Source: Ceratothoa steindachneri (lineage: Eukaryota; Arthropoda; Malacostraca; Isopoda; Cymothoidae). From it: a DNA stretch of 64,000 nt. The translations under genes were made by a program, and so were the position numbers. Where the stretch lies: assembly GCA_963969495.1 (NCBI GenBank), contig OZ018321.1:125213218-125277217 (forward strand). The letters are read 5' to 3'. This document shows, piece by piece, positions 20,601-34,215 of this stretch (the stretch's first letter is position 1; the number at the start of each line of letters is the position of its first letter). The notes below the pieces were generated by a model. It saw only the letters and a program-made list of their open reading frames with translations. It searched no databases and was not told the DNA's origin.

Positions 20601-22943
20601 AGGTTAGAGCATTCTCGTTCTTTTCCACCGAGAGATGACGATATTATTCAATTTTAAATTCTTTAAAACTCAATTCAACCATGAAATACTTCAACTACTA
20701 ACTAAAATAATAAAGGTAGATCTAAAATCTAAGGGTGACTCTCGTCTTAGTGATTCCACCACTCTTAAAATAGAAAAATATCTTTTTGAGACCTTACTCA
20801 AGCCAATCGCTTGACTCGTTCCTTTAATTTATTTTCCTTTTCTTTCTTTTACATACTTCTCATCACGCCTGATCCGATGGTTTTGCATTTAACACAAAGG
20901 CATATGAACTCACGCAACGTAGGAGGTCACCCAGCCTAAGGTGGGAAACTTAATTTATGAGGTCGAAAGCTCTTGCAAAAGAAATCTGATCCCACAGATC
21001 AAAAATTGCGGTGAGAGTAGTGAGTCTATAAAGAAACGCGCTTCAAAAATTAGTGGACTACAAGAAAAGATGCTGAAAGAGATCAGATAGATTACAGGCA
21101 GAGGGAGTGTAAGGCCAGAGAAGAGAGTGGCCATAGGCACCAGCGGGAAACTGGCGAAAGAGGCGTAATCTTTTCCTAGATTGCAATATTTACCTGTCTG
21201 ATAGGAAAGGGGCATTGCATTTTGTGCGGCGGCTGAATAGTAGTTAAGAGCCTAAAGAAGCCCTAGCTAGTCAAAGATCACAGAACAGAATTGGATAAAG
21301 GCAGGAATGGGCCGAGGATGATGCAGATTTGTATCCAACACCGCCAAAGTATAGTTTGGACTAGACCAAAACTCTGGCCATTCAAAGTAACGAGCGTCGG
21401 TCAGAGTTACATGGAGAGTGAAATAAACAACTTAAAAGCTTATCACTGGAGTAGGTGGAAAGGAATAAGGTGTGACACCTGGGTTTACATGACAGCTTCT
21501 TATCGAAGATGAGGACTAGAAATTTCACGTATTGCTTTGCTGGTATTTGGTGCCGACATATATATATATAAAGTTACGGAAAGGACGGCATAGGGCACTT
21601 AAAGACGTGAGGGAGAATTAGAAACCAAGAGAATCAGCCGACTCAACTGAGGAGATTATGGCTATTTGTACGTGTCTAATGAGCCTATGAAGAGATTCAG
21701 TTGATGACTTGGTTATCTGGGTAGTGTGCTACTAATTTGGCAAAGAGACTAGAAAGTAACCATGTTCATCACAAATGAGAAGTGGAAAACGCTTATGAGT
21801 GAACCATTGGTAGCTTACTTTTCCTGCGATTACAATAGTAAAGGAAGAAAAACTTACACGCCCCTTTTAGAAACGGTGGCGCACATACCAGGAAATGAAT
21901 ATGGGTAGGAAAAAGAAAAAATGAATTAAAAAAGCGAACAAACTGTTGATAATATAGTAGATTCAACTAGTATCATAAGCTTTCCAGATGTCAAAGAAAC
22001 GAGCCATCATGGTACTACGGTGTGAAAATGCATTTTGGCCTTCATAGATAAATCAAAGATGTGGATCAAGAACACTAAAAGTTTGGCGGAAGTGAGATTG
22101 TAAGGCATAAAAATAATGTACCGTCTCTAAGTACAAGTAGATGAGATATGCCAGCTTACTCAGATAACCCGACAAGCTGCGAACACTTTTTCAGAGGTTC
22201 TTGTGTGAGATTTAAGTAGAAGCCCAGAAGTATACGCATTCGAAGAGGATTGGTAAGCCTGTTTATGTAAATTTCGTAGAACTGACCTTGTCTGGTTCAT
22301 CTTTGATTCTTAATACAAAGTCCTTGAGTACAGTGATAATACAACAAATGAGCATCCGACGGTGGACTGAGATTGAATAGCTGAAAGAAAAGTTAGCAGA
22401 TGTGAACATTTATTATTTGCGTAATGCTACTGCCTCATCAATAGTGGAAAAAACAAACCCTATTTGCACGCAAGTTGTGACCGGTAGACGGACCGGCAAT
22501 GTCTCCTATTCGGAAGTGCCACTGTGTTTGTGAGAGTGGGACTAAGTTAGAATAGTGAGTGAAACTGGAAGTGTAATGATAGGTGGGAGATAAATCATTT
22601 TTACATTAGCTTGTTCCACCTCAAGGCTTAGGGATAGGAATTGATTTTTTGTGTAGAATTTGAACAGTTTATTTTGATTTGTGTATTTTTCATTTATCTG
22701 ATTATTTTTTTGAGTAACCTAATATTTTCAGTTAGTCGGGATTCAAATAATTGAAATTTACATTCAAGTTTCAGTGCTTTCCCATTTTTGAGTTAGAACG
22801 AATGAGTAACGAGTTATTCACAAACGATAGATTTGGTTACCAGAGTAAGAACTTTGCTATTATATCACTGGACCAAATTCCTATTAAACTGCAGTACTCA
22901 CAATTTAAACAATTATAACCATTTTAAATCTATTACTATCAAA
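20601..22943. other. Unassigned DNA
   Basis: About 2.3 kb without recognisable genes or repeats. Short frames such as 21291-21512 show no family motifs. A short TA run occurs at 21560-21569. Confidence 0.35.
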
Positions 22944-23044
22944 TTAACTCGAGCGGAGTGATGAAGAGCAATACATTCCTGAAAACAATTTTTCATCAAG
23001 TTCAGACGAAGAAAATGAAAACATTGCATCAACTATAGTGCCAC

Positions 23045-23340
23045 GTAAGTGTGATGTGATTATGATATGATATTATTGGAATGTCATTCGGTATACCATT
23101 CCAAATAATATGTAACTATTTACATTATTATTTATTTTATTATTATTATTATTATTATTGTTATTATTGTTATCATTATTATATATTATTTATATTATTA
23201 TTATCGTATGTTGCGATGAGTATATTTTATTTTGATAAAAATAAATCTAAACATAAATATGTGGGGAGAGGTTTTTATGTACTTTTGTTACGTATGTATT
23301 ACTATAAATGACTTATGAATCCTTACGTCTTTATCTACAG
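23045..23340 (+). other. Predicted spliceosomal intron in the piggyBac pseudogene
   Basis: The donor CACG|GTAAGT-like site at 23045 and the acceptor TCTACAG ending at 23340 bracket 296 bp that is AT-rich and stop-filled. Removal joins two reading frames in phase (codon split 1/2 nucleotides), with acidic sequence on both sides. Confidence 0.65.
23126..23205 (+). repeat. (TTA)n microsatellite
   Basis: An imperfect TTA trinucleotide run with TTG and TCA interruptions, lying in the predicted intron. Confidence 0.85.
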
Positions 23341-24825
23341 ATGATGAGGGAATTCTTAAGAGTAATACCACTGTCGATGAAGAAGTAATGGAAGGAAATA
23401 CATCAAATGAAGCTCCAACATCTGCACATGACAAAAACCTAAAGGCTCCAGATGGGACCCAGTGGATTGAAATCCCAACTCAAGGCTCCGATAGTAGTGG
23501 AAGATACAATTCACAGATTATTCTTACTGAAGTTCCCGGTGCTTCTGCATATGCCAAGAGACGTGTTGTGTTGGGGAGCATGAAGAGCGCATTTTCCTTA
23601 TCAATTGATGATTTCATAATTCGAGGGATAATAAGATGTACAGAATCAGAATGATGAATCATGTACTGTAACTAAGGAAGAAATATATAATATGCTGGCA
23701 ATAATCTACACCACAGGGCTTATTGCTAAAGAACAACCACTTTCTTTTCTATAGTCAAAGGTTTGGGGGCCTCGTTTCTTCCCCATGTCTATATCAAGAG
23801 ATAGATTCAAGCAACTTCTTCGAGTTTTACGTTTTGATTTGAGATCCACCAGAAGTCAACGAACTCAATTAAATAAATTTGCTCTTTTTTCTACCATATA
23901 CAACAGATTTATTGAAAATTACCAATCATGTTACAGACCTGGAGCAGATATAACTGTTGATGAACCGCTTTTTCCCACTAAGTCCAGAAGTCCTTTCACC
24001 CAATGTATAGCAAACCGGATAAATTTGGAATCAAATTCTGGCTTGCTGTAGACTCAACGTCCAATAACTTGCCGAATGAATTTCCTTATCTGTGAAAAAA
24101 TGTTCATCGTCCCCAAAATCAAAGCTTATCGGAATATGTAGTGAGGAAATTGGTATGGCCTTTTCTAAGTAAAGGTCGAAATATGAGAGGTGATAAGACA
24201 TTGCAGACCAGGAAAACGCGTATCGTTGGAACGATGAATCGAGTTCGGCGCGAAATATCAACGTGCATAAAAAATAAGAAACAACCACTACTACACTCAT
24301 CCATTATTTTGAAGAGTTGTGACATGACACTCACCGTGTACCAAGGAAAACTTTCTAAGAGTGTATTGATTCTAAGTACTGTGCACAAGACAGTGCATAT
24401 TTACAATGGTACAAAGAAGTTGTCAGAGTCTGCCAGACTGTACACCACTAAAGTGGCTTCTCGACGTTGGCCATTACAGGTCTTCTATAACTTCCTTGAT
24501 CTTGACCTGATTAATTCAGCTTTAATATACCGTGAAGTGGTTGGAACTAAAATAAGTCGACGAGATTACATTCTAAAACTCATAGGAGAGCTACGAGCTT
24601 TACAACAGAAGTGTGGATGAAAACCTCGGAGACGAATGGTAAGATGAAGAACTTTTAGAAGAACTTTTAGAGGAACCAAGAACTAATAAGCGTAAAACTT
24701 GTCAAATTAGAACATGTAAGAAGAATAAAACTGATGAAATATGCTACAAGTGCAATAAATATATGTGTGTGGCAAATGTACTGGAAAAATACGCAAGCGA
24801 ATAATTTGCAGAAATTGTTCATGAT

Positions 24826-25948
24826 ATTGATAATAATTGATACATTTAACGACTTAGACATGGAAATAATACAACACTGGTTTGATATTGGAGCGAAAGA
24901 ATGAGTTACTTTTTAGGCCTTGCATGGTTGCCAAATGTCACCGTTTCTTTTATTTCAGCGACATAAACAATATCCTTTTTTCAGTCAATTAAACTCGATT
25001 TATATTGAAATAAATTGAGCAAATAAGATTGAAATTATTATCAATAAAACTTTACACTAATTTTATATTTACTAACTCAAAATTACTATATTTTGGTCTT
25101 TCGTTTCCTTTTTAAGTTTGTTTAAATTTGCTTCTAATACTGGAGAGAAAAAAATATTTAGCTACTGGTAAAAATAAGTAAATAATTAAGAGAATGACAA
25201 TAATTTGTAGAAATATGATATAAGTAGTTTATTCTACATTAAAGTGCAAAGGAAAGTATTTACGATTTGGAAACAGTTCTCTTTCTTGATCACTTATTTT
25301 TCGGATTTCCATTTCATGAAATGTTTTTTTTGGTTTAAAGCTAACCCATTATAAGACTTCGTAAAACTCTAAAGTGTTCACCTTCAAACACTCTTTGGTT
25401 GTCTCAGTTCATCTTGCAATTTGTGCATTAAAAACCCTTCAGGCTGCTGATGAAAAATTAAACTTATAGGACACAAAGAAACACGCTATTAATTGGTTGA
25501 TGAATGCGGTCATGCATACAAACTTATCTCCACAAGCACAAACGATATTAGAGGAAATTCTGTCGCTAGATATAATGCATAGAATATCAATTATCAAAGT
25601 TAAAGAAAGGTATTCCGAATTAGAAAGAAACGGGTATAAATATGATTCAGTATCATAATGTGAAACCAACTCCATCTCAGAACTTGTTACATCCGCGATA
25701 GTTCTAGCCCTAAAGGATCCACACTCTGAACAATAGCTCCTTTAACTGCCCGATATGTGTCATTCTGTCCCTAGAGTAAACTTAAGGCTGATCCAGTTTG
25801 GTACAACTCCAATATATATACATGGCCATTTCTAGGCTTGAATTTACCTACATACCTTCCATATTGCTCGATCTGCCGTAAACACAAGTATAGCCACGGG
25901 CAACTTTTCCGATCTAATAGTTATTAACAATCTCCTTCCGCCCGCCTC
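24826..25948. other. Unassigned AT-rich DNA
   Basis: No feature supported; includes possible 3' flank of the piggyBac copy. Confidence 0.35.
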
Positions 25949-25949
<1 letters not shown>

Positions 25950-25990
<41 letters not shown>

Positions 25991-26000
25991 CACACACACC
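25950..26000 (+). repeat. (CA)n microsatellite
   Basis: About 25 CA units with few interruptions. Confidence 0.95.
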
Positions 26001-26199
26001 ACCCCACCAAACGCTAAGCACACTCCATAGGGGCCAGATGGCTACTTTGCATTTGTGTCTCACAAATGCAAAGTAGCAAACAAGGAAACCCAATTCGACA
26101 TTTTTAAGCTCTCCGGGAGAGAGATTAATGACTCTCCGATGTTGTATGAGGAATGTCATGATTTCAGACTGAGTACATCGTCCCTTAGGTTATTTTTTT

Positions 26200-26457
26200 A
26201 AGCGGATTGTATGGAGCGAGAAAATAAGTTTACCCTGGTACCCCGACGAGTTGTCAGAATCCTTGACACCCCAAAAGAATAATTTAAGACAAGGAACTGC
26301 GAATGATTTTAAAATTAGTGATAAAGTAAGTAATATCGATGGTGTAGGTTTACTAAGCACCAAAGCCTGTACTTCCTTAATAAAAAGAGATTTTGTGGAC
26401 GAATTGCAACGGCTCACTAATCAGTTTGAAGAGTACCACCGCCCCAATTTCTATTAG
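26200..26457 (+). other. Short reading frame of unknown origin
   Basis: An open stretch (MSESLTPQKNNLRQGTANDF from 26251, ending HRPNFY at 26457) has a normal amino-acid mix, unlike neighbouring low-complexity frames. I do not recognise it. It directly precedes a C11 run and an LTR-like region, so it might be the tail of a retroelement protein. Confidence 0.25.
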
Positions 26458-28716
26458 TGTGCGTAACTGGCCGAAAGGTTAAGTCTTTTGGAGAGATTGA
26501 ATTGTATCTGTAATTGTGTAATTTTGTGTATTCTCCCCCCCCCCCTGACTTCCCTAGTTCCCATTAACCCCTCTAAATTGGTCTGCACTATATACTACGA
26601 AAATTAGAAGATTGGAAAGACCATTAATTGGGCATCAAGACTTCGTGCTATAGAGCCGTATGTGACCCAAGGTAATTAAGGAATTGTGTTAGCGATGAAT
26701 TTCTACCCGTCTAGATAATCTTGGGGTATATAATCGACACTTCAGAGTTCACATGCAGATTGTGTCTGAAGCCGCCATCCAGTACGTTAGCCGTTGGGCG
26801 AGAGTGAATTGATTACATTCTCGTCCAGAAAAGAATTGAGTGATTGTTGAAGAGCCAAGAAAGAGCTAGTCGTCAATCAGTGTTATTCGTGGATATAGAT
26901 TTGGTTGCGCTTCAACCCTTCTCACCACGTCTTCAGATTTTAAGGATCGGAAAAGCCATCTCCGAAGTACCCTGTCTTGCCCTCTTAAGGATAAGAGCCC
27001 CAACCCCCACTTCAGTTTCCCAAAGTTGAATTGAGTGTCCCGTGAGTCGCATACAAGTTCAAGGTCAAACTTAACTGCTTGGTGCTACTCGCCTCACATC
27101 AAGGTAAAAGGGATTTAACCCCCGCTTAGTCACACTCCTCCCACCCTTACCTCGTCGAACCTCAAGGATCCGCTTTGCTCAAGAACTTGCATAATTGTAA
27201 AATCATTACTTATTTAATTATCCTTTGGTTCAAACTTAATTGATAGAGTTAATCATCTTAGCAGTGAACTGCCAATATTAATTGCATTGCCATTTGACTT
27301 GCCCTATATGAACGTTGTGGAGGTTTAGTGAGTGGGTAATCCCAGTCCCACTTCCCGAACATATATTTTATTACTGCACCAGAGTGAAGCGGAGGTAAAG
27401 TGTATTCAATACGCCTACCGTAGCTACTTCCAGTGAATAAGAATAACTTCTGTGCTTCCCTTTTGATCAAAATTAAGATAATGATTCCCTGAGTGTGTCC
27501 TCACTCATTAAAGGCCAGTCATGGGTTGACTTGTGTGATATTGAGATTTAAACCGAGTGGATTTCTTATTAATTGCCAAAGGATCATACAAAATAGTTAA
27601 ACACACAGATACAAAAATAATCTTGAATGTACATGAATTAGAAATATGAAACAGCGTATATAGGTATAAATAAGATTAATCTTTGAACTGAATGAGTAAG
27701 TTTACATAATGTCGTGGGGATTACTCTTGAAAATTACTCGCTAGGATGCTTGTGTCTTAATGGCAACCGGCAGAATGAATGGAATAATATTATTGAATTA
27801 AGCACTGAATTAATCACTTCTAATATTTGAGGTTATGGGCTCGGGATGGGAATTTTAGTTAACGAATAAACTGGTGAATTTAGGGGAGGGAATAATTCAC
27901 TTTAACGATACCTTTGAGTTCGTAAGTATTTTTGAGAATGACGGTGAAGATCTTCTTCCGGTGACGATGATCGCACTTAGTCTGGCCGTCCGAGGTTACC
28001 TAATGAGAAGGTAATCCTAGACCGATGATATAATGATCCTATGCCGGATCACGAAGGCGGACCAAACTGTGGCTCAAATCGGACTTATTCTTCCTCGAAG
28101 TGACTGTCCGATTATTCGGCTACTCGATTGGGTAGCCAAAACCGACTACCTAGCTACGTCTAGGGTAATCCGCAAAGGTATGTCCAGTGTAACCTCTGCA
28201 AGAAGTTTGGCACCTACAGGTTCCGTGACGACAACACACAAATTCCCCGAGAAGTTTCTTCCTTGCAACGAGTGAAATGTTTCCTTTTGGGGACGAGCTC
28301 TTCGAACTCAACGTAGGTCCAAGATCTTCTGCCTGAGTGAAGGTAGAATTTTCCCTTTTATATCCTTCACGAGCAAAAATCGGCAGAAAGCATCGAATTC
28401 TCATAAAATCCGTATCGCTGCGCAAAAGACCTTTTCATCTGCGGCCAGAAAGATTAAATATTTCACACTTTCGAGCTATCCTTGCTCCACGTCGAGATTT
28501 ACAACGGCGCGAAAACTCTGACCTTCGTCGGCTTGCAGGTGTCCTTCGAGGCCGACATTTTCCTGAGCGACCGGCGGCAAATTTGGTCGTCTCTTTGGTG
28601 CAAAAAGGGGCGGAGGAAATTCGAGGCGAAAGGCGAATTTGGAATACGGAAGGGACTCGCAGCTTGTGTCGGGTTATTTCTGCGTACACTAATGTAAGTG
28701 GTTTTAGACTTCTACA
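26458..28716. other. Unassigned DNA, possibly retroelement leader or LTR
   Basis: It lacks coding potential. A C-rich homopolymer lies at 26535-26547. The later part (28320-28690) is GC-richer and ends at the start of the TA repeat. Its position directly before a Gypsy gag fragment suggests LTR or leader sequence, but no repeat pair supports this. Confidence 0.25.
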
Positions 28717-28718
28717 AA

Positions 28719-29356
<638 letters not shown>

Positions 29357-29529
29357 TGGCGTCAGGTCTTTGGGTTTTTGCTATTTACGTAAAGATCATT
29401 ATTTTCACTCTATACAGTTGCATGTGTCAATAATATTTATACAAAAATAATAGGACAATTTTCTGGTGCGTATAATTAATTGAAACCTTTAGTAAGTTTT
29501 TTGGGGGTTAATTGTTAATTACAAGTAAG

Positions 29530-30540
29530 TTAGATTTGTTAGGAAGAGCCTCACTTGTTCTGGTAAGCTTTCTCGCGTGCCGAAATACGAACGCAGCATA
29601 TTCAGGATGTCTTCGTTCGATCGTTTTCATAAGCAGGGGCAGATCTTAGGACTTTCAGGAAAGACTTTAATCACTTACGTTCAAGAGGAAGAACGAAACA
29701 AACGGGCTAAAAGGAAAGCACAGAGAGAAGCAGAAGAACGGAAAGAATAAGCGCAGAGAGAAGGAGGAGAAAGACAGAGAGAAGCAGCAGAAAGAGAGAG
29801 AGAACAAATACGACAGCACGGGAGAGAATTAAGCCGTGATTATCTCGAAATGATCAAATCAAATCAAAAGCACGGAAATTCCAAGCAGGCAACGCAGTAC
29901 TAATTCTGTCGTCCTTTGAGTCTAATAAGCTCCTATCTTAGTGGAAAGGAACTTTTTCAGTAGTAGAACCACGAGACCCAGTCGACTACTTAATTCGGAC
30001 CGGACCCCCTCAGGTAATAGTGTACTACGTCAACCTGTTAAAAAGGTACGACCAACGCGCGTGCGTTACAATGTGGTCGCTTTAGACGAAGAGCTCGTCT
30101 TAGAGGCAACTTACCTGGTCGAACCGCTCTGCCTCGTTCAAACGGTCTGCGTAACTCCCGTCTCCGACCAATCAAGAAGGCTCAATTGGCGAGCCTCCTA
30201 AGAGAATTCTCGGACGTAGTCTCCAAAACCCCAGGTTCTTCAACCCAATTCACTTATGAGATTGTTTTAAAAACGCAAGAACCATTAAGAAATAAGCCTT
30301 ACTCTATTCCCGTTTATTTACTCTCTGCGTTAAACGCCGAAGTAGAAAATTTGCTCAGGTTGGGGATCATCGAGCCTTCTTCATTTGACTTTTGTGCCTC
30401 GATTGTGATGGTCAGAAAGGCCGATCCATCATTTGAGATTGCAAAATTGATCTCCGAAATTGATATCTGTAAGCCATGTTTGAATATTCCTTAGCCTAGC
30501 AAGTGTGTATTTAAAGCACGTTTAGAACCATCCTCTGGTG
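29530..30540 (+). mobile_element. Ty3/Gypsy fragment, plus strand, internally deleted
   Basis: A gag start (FDRFHKQGQILGLSGKTLITYVQEEE, split by the reporting limit here; 29610-29760) is homologous to the gag start of the minus-strand copy at 37219. An Arg/Glu-rich coiled segment follows. The sequence then jumps (29940-30480) to the RT N terminus: REFSDVVSKTPGSSTQFTYE, NKPYSIPVYLLSALNAEVEN, LGIIEPSSFDFCASIVMVRK. It skips again to LISEIDICKPCLNIP, which aligns with a later RT segment of the minus copy. Capsid, protease, integrase and the RT active site are missing. It is a relic of the same family as the 31.4-37.5-kb element. Confidence 0.7.
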
Positions 30541-30544
30541 GAGC

Positions 30545-31394
30545 CTCAATTTTGGTCGGCCAGTAGGCCTGTGTGGGTATAACGGCGTACACCGGTCATA
30601 CCACGACAGTATTGTATTGTCGGAGATGATGTGAGATTCTGGAAAAGGCTGCGACTAGTTTTAGAATTTGACCCAGCAAGAAACTTAGTTCGCTGTAAAG
30701 CAAACGTAGATTGTCTTATAGACCTTGTGAATAAAGGAAGTTTGTTCCAAGGAGCCTTAGTTTTACAATGAAAAGACAAGTGAGAGCTGCTCTAAAGTTT
30801 TTTTGTTTAAAAGAGGATAATAGCTAAAGAAGTACTGTGCCAGGAAATTTGGATATGTTTTGGACCGAGGAAAAGGATGCCTCCTCCAAAAGTTATATTT
30901 GTATCTAAGCAGGTGATGCCCGGAAAAAGTGTCTTGATTTAAGTCAGTATTTCCCGAGGTCATGATGGAGCTCATTTGACTGATTGTGTAAGCAGTGGTT
31001 CGGTTTTGGAAAATAAAATGCTTCTTTCCTGAATGATTTAGGTTTAACCCCATTTATTCATTGCATATTAATACTCCTGTTAATGAATTTTCAGTAACTA
31101 TTGTATTTTGCACATATGGCAACTGTACAACTGTACGAGAGAAATTGTTTTGATGAAAAATTAGATGTTTCTGAGTGTTTATTTTTTATTTGTTCTACTC
31201 TTTTATAGTTTTGGGGTAGGTTAATTAATTTCTCTTAATCAATTTATCCGCCATTTTATTATTTTTCTAATTTCCTTATATTCCAATACTGTAAGTAATT
31301 TTTCACATGTATCAGTTTTCTGCTCTTTAGAAGTGTCGTCCCTTTCTGCTCTAAGAGAGCTATACTTTGATTTATCCTTTGATTTAAGTCTGTA
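30545..31394. other. Unassigned DNA between two Gypsy copies
   Basis: No coding family recognised. AT-rich from 31060. Confidence 0.35.
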
Positions 31395-32745
31395 CCCAGG
31401 GAGGATGCGTTAAATTATATATCTATTGCCATAGGCAGCGTTTCGAGGAATTAATTAAAAGACTAGGGCAAAAATATACTTTTAATTACATAAAGAAATA
31501 AAATAAAAAAACTTGAAATATACTAAGGCTATATATAATAAGAGGATCTAAATAAAAAGTAATACTACCAATGAGTACTACGCGATGGGTGACGCAAAAG
31601 TTCCCCTTAGTACGGAATGTTAATTGAAGAACATAATTAAATGGGAATCCTTTACCTTTAAACAAAGAGGCGTCAGACGGGAAATGACTTTGATCAAGAA
31701 TCTCATTGAGTTGGGAGGGAGGCGAGGTGAGTATGTCGCAGACGAAAGGTTGACTTCTTTGTTAGTGAAGAGGGGCGAGTCGATGCTTCTTGACTTGACA
31801 ATCTAAGCGAAGGGATAGTGGATGTATAATTATTCTAATCCTTAAATTACACTTGTGAGGCTTCTTGATCCTGAGAGGTGACCAAGAGGTGGATCCTTTC
31901 TCGAGTGGAACTTCACTTTGGTATTCCTCATTGGTGAGGGATATTACTGGTTTTATTCGAAAACAGAGATAAGGGCTTTCTCTGATGAGATGGGTGTGAG
32001 AGTGATTCTCTATACCGATGGTCTACTCTTCAATGTGACCAAAAGGAACAGCCTCGGGAAGAATTTCTTCTTCTTCATATATCCCGCTCGGTTCCACTTT
32101 AATTCCCGGACTGACGCCGGTACTCGTCTTCTCTCGATCGCTAACTCGATTCCCTTTTTTTATCCAGATCGACGTATATATACTTCGCTTATTTCCTAGG
32201 GGGAAGGGCGGGAAGATGAGTGCCCATGTTTAAGCCTCTCTCCTAGGGCATCATTTTTATTTGGCGAAACTAGACCTATACAACAGAAGGGGACAGTAAG
32301 CCTGTTCATAGATTTTTATTCGAAAGGCTATACTACCCTTCTTTCTTTATACGAACAGGTTACGAAATCTGCTGAATATAAGGTCTCCTTGCGAGTGCTA
32401 TCGCGGATTGTTGTGCTAGCGATGAAATAGGGAGGGGGGGGGGTAAAGTATCGCCCCATATGCTACGTAGCGGTTGATGCTGTTTAACCGAACTAGCCTC
32501 CGTTTTATTTTCGCGATATTGATTTTTCCACGTTTCCTCCCTTCTAAAGAAGGTAATGGGGTGGGGGAGAACTCCAGTGAAAAAAAAATATAAACAACAA
32601 AAAAAAACGTCTTGGAATGCAATTCCAAAGCCTACTGTTGCCATAGTCAACCATCCTACAAAGCTAAGTCATATTGAAATTGCATGTACATAGGCAGGCA
32701 AACGACTGATTTCAACCTTACCTCGTGAGGCCAATTGGTCCGGAT
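31395..32745 (-). repeat. Probable 3' LTR of the minus-strand Gypsy element
   Basis: Bounded at 31395 by the repeat shared with 37470-37507. The outer boundary near 32745 is placed on a TGTGATCC start downstream of RNase H and is tentative. The length, about 1.35 kb, is close to the 1.25-kb probable solo LTR at 59578. Confidence 0.45.
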
Positions 32746-32959
32746 CACACAACTCAATTTAAAAAAAAATCATCGATTACAACAAAGAACAAGCAAATGA
32801 AACTGACTCTTAAGCGTTACCTAGGCAGTTAATTCCTTACACAAATAAACCTTAACATAGGAAATATATGCACAAAAGGAAAGAATGGTTTTAAGACTGA
32901 CAGAAGTTTAATTAACCCTCGGTGGGGTTTCGGCTCAAGTTATCGGCTAAACAATTATC

Positions 32960-34215
32960 GGAGCCTTTTTATATAGTTTATGGTAAATTGGTATTCCATT
33001 AAAAATAGGCTCCATCGCATTAGCCTGCCGTTCTGGCTCTTGCTGTTACGTAAATTGTACAGAGGCAGGTGGTCGGATTCCATGTTGAACTCACCCTCTA
33101 TTAAATAGAAATTTAATTTCTTTATTCCCCAAGTTATGGCTAGAACTTCCTATTCTATAGTTGCGTACGCCCTTTCTCAAATCGATAGTTTTCTACTTGC
33201 ATAAGCTATAGGGAAAGAAGTCCCATCGTCATCATATTGCATCAATACACAACGGTGCCTTCTCTACATGCATCAGTACGGATCCCAAACTTCTTATGGG
33301 GATTGGGTAGTCGAAGGATGGGAGCCGAAATTAATTTTTCCTTCAACAGGCTAAACTGGGAGATCGCGTTTGGATTCCATTTAACGAGGGCGGGGAAAAG
33401 TTCATTTAAGAGATCGTTAATGAGCGCAGCTATCACGGCAAATTGAGGGACAAATCTTCTGTCAAAGGACGCCGCCCCCAAGAAAGAATGCAACTGCTTC
33501 TTTGTCCGTGGTAGGGGCTTCTTAGCAATGGCCTCAACCTTTTCTTGTTGATTGGTTAAACAATTTTTACCTATTTCAAATCCCAGATACGAGATTGAAC
33601 CATAGCAAGTATCATCCAGAGGGTCTGACAGTTAATCCTTGTTCGGGAAAGCGATCTAATAATGCTTGGAGTGAGTGTACAGGTCGCTTCCCTGCACGTG
33701 AAGCTACGAACAAATTGTGGAAATCGAACGACACGTCGCTCAAACCATCCACAATTTGACCCATCATCAGATTATAGTTCCTACCCGCCGTAATCAAACC
33801 AAATGGCAATCGGGTGAATTGCAATAAGCCTTTATCCGTTGCAAACGCCCTTAGTTTCTTAGACACGTCGGCTAAGGGGATTTAGGGGTAGGCCTTGCAC
33901 AAATCCCTCTCAGAGATGTATTCGGCATCTTCAAAAAGATGTAGGCTTTGATCCATTAGGGCTATAGGCTAGGCATCAAAAACGATAACCGAGTTATGTT
34001 TCCTAAAATCCACACACATTCGGAAAGTATGGTCAGCTTTTCGGACCATCACTATCGGCGAGCAATAATCGAAGGACGAAGGCTAGATGATCCCTAACTG
34101 TTGCATATTCTTTACTTCTGCGTTAAAGGCTGATCGAAGATAAATCGAGAGGGAATAAGGTTTGGATCTAATAGTTTCTTGAGTCATCAATTTGATCTCA
34201 TGAACAAAAATGTTT
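32960..34215 (-). pseudogene. Gypsy reverse transcriptase and RNase H, active site lost
   Basis: RT segments in order on the minus strand: SKPYSLSIYLRSAFNAEV (~34180), SSFDYCSPIVMVRKAD (~34080), FRMCVDFRKHNS, LLQFTRLPFGLITAG (~33830). The place of the Tyr-x-Asp-Asp active site now reads FDFHNLFVAS (~33730): both aspartates are replaced by His and Asn. The connection domain follows as SFLGAASFDRRFVPQFA (~33490) and the RNase H as PIAYASRKLS, YATIE, LAITWGIKKLNFYLIEG, ESDHLPL and LMRWSLFLMEYQF. Several in-frame stops occur. The enzyme would copy RNA and degrade the template in an active element. Confidence 0.8.

Larger units (their letters stand above)
22948..24825 (+). pseudogene. piggyBac transposase pseudogene with a probable intron
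   Basis: An acidic N-terminal exon (EEQYIPENNFSSSSDEEN, 22960-23044) is separated by a GT-AG intron (23045-23340: GTAAGTGT ... CTTTATCTACAG) from an in-frame second exon, DEGILKSNTTVDEE (from 23343). The core follows: MSISRDRFKQLLRVLRFD (23785), STRSQRTQLNKFA, CYRPGADITVDEPLFP (the first catalytic Asp in TVDE), and RSPFTQCIANR, all piggyBac hallmarks. After a frameshift comes KVASRRWPLQVFYNFLDL and INSALIY. The cysteine-rich C-terminal domain (TCQIRTC, EICYKCNKYMC, then IICRNCS after a 2-nt shift, ~24700-24820) is the family's zinc-binding domain. At least three frame breaks occur, and the start codon and terminal repeats were not found. It cuts and pastes at TTAA in active relatives. Confidence 0.85.

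Noticed and set aside
22944..22947. TTAA immediately before the piggyBac coding start as its target duplication
   Set aside because: The element would then have no terminal repeat or promoter, and no matching end is seen downstream.
25719..25760. A second piggyBac MITE end (CTCCTTTAACTGCCC)
   Set aside because: It resembles the MITE end but has no TTAA next to it and no inverted partner nearby.
25914..26159. Val/Cys-rich frame on the minus strand
   Set aside because: It crosses the CA microsatellite, so the composition is an artefact.
26251..26457. A host gene exon
   Set aside because: There is no splice context or recognised domain, and it lies next to retroelement-like DNA; it is kept only as an unknown frame.
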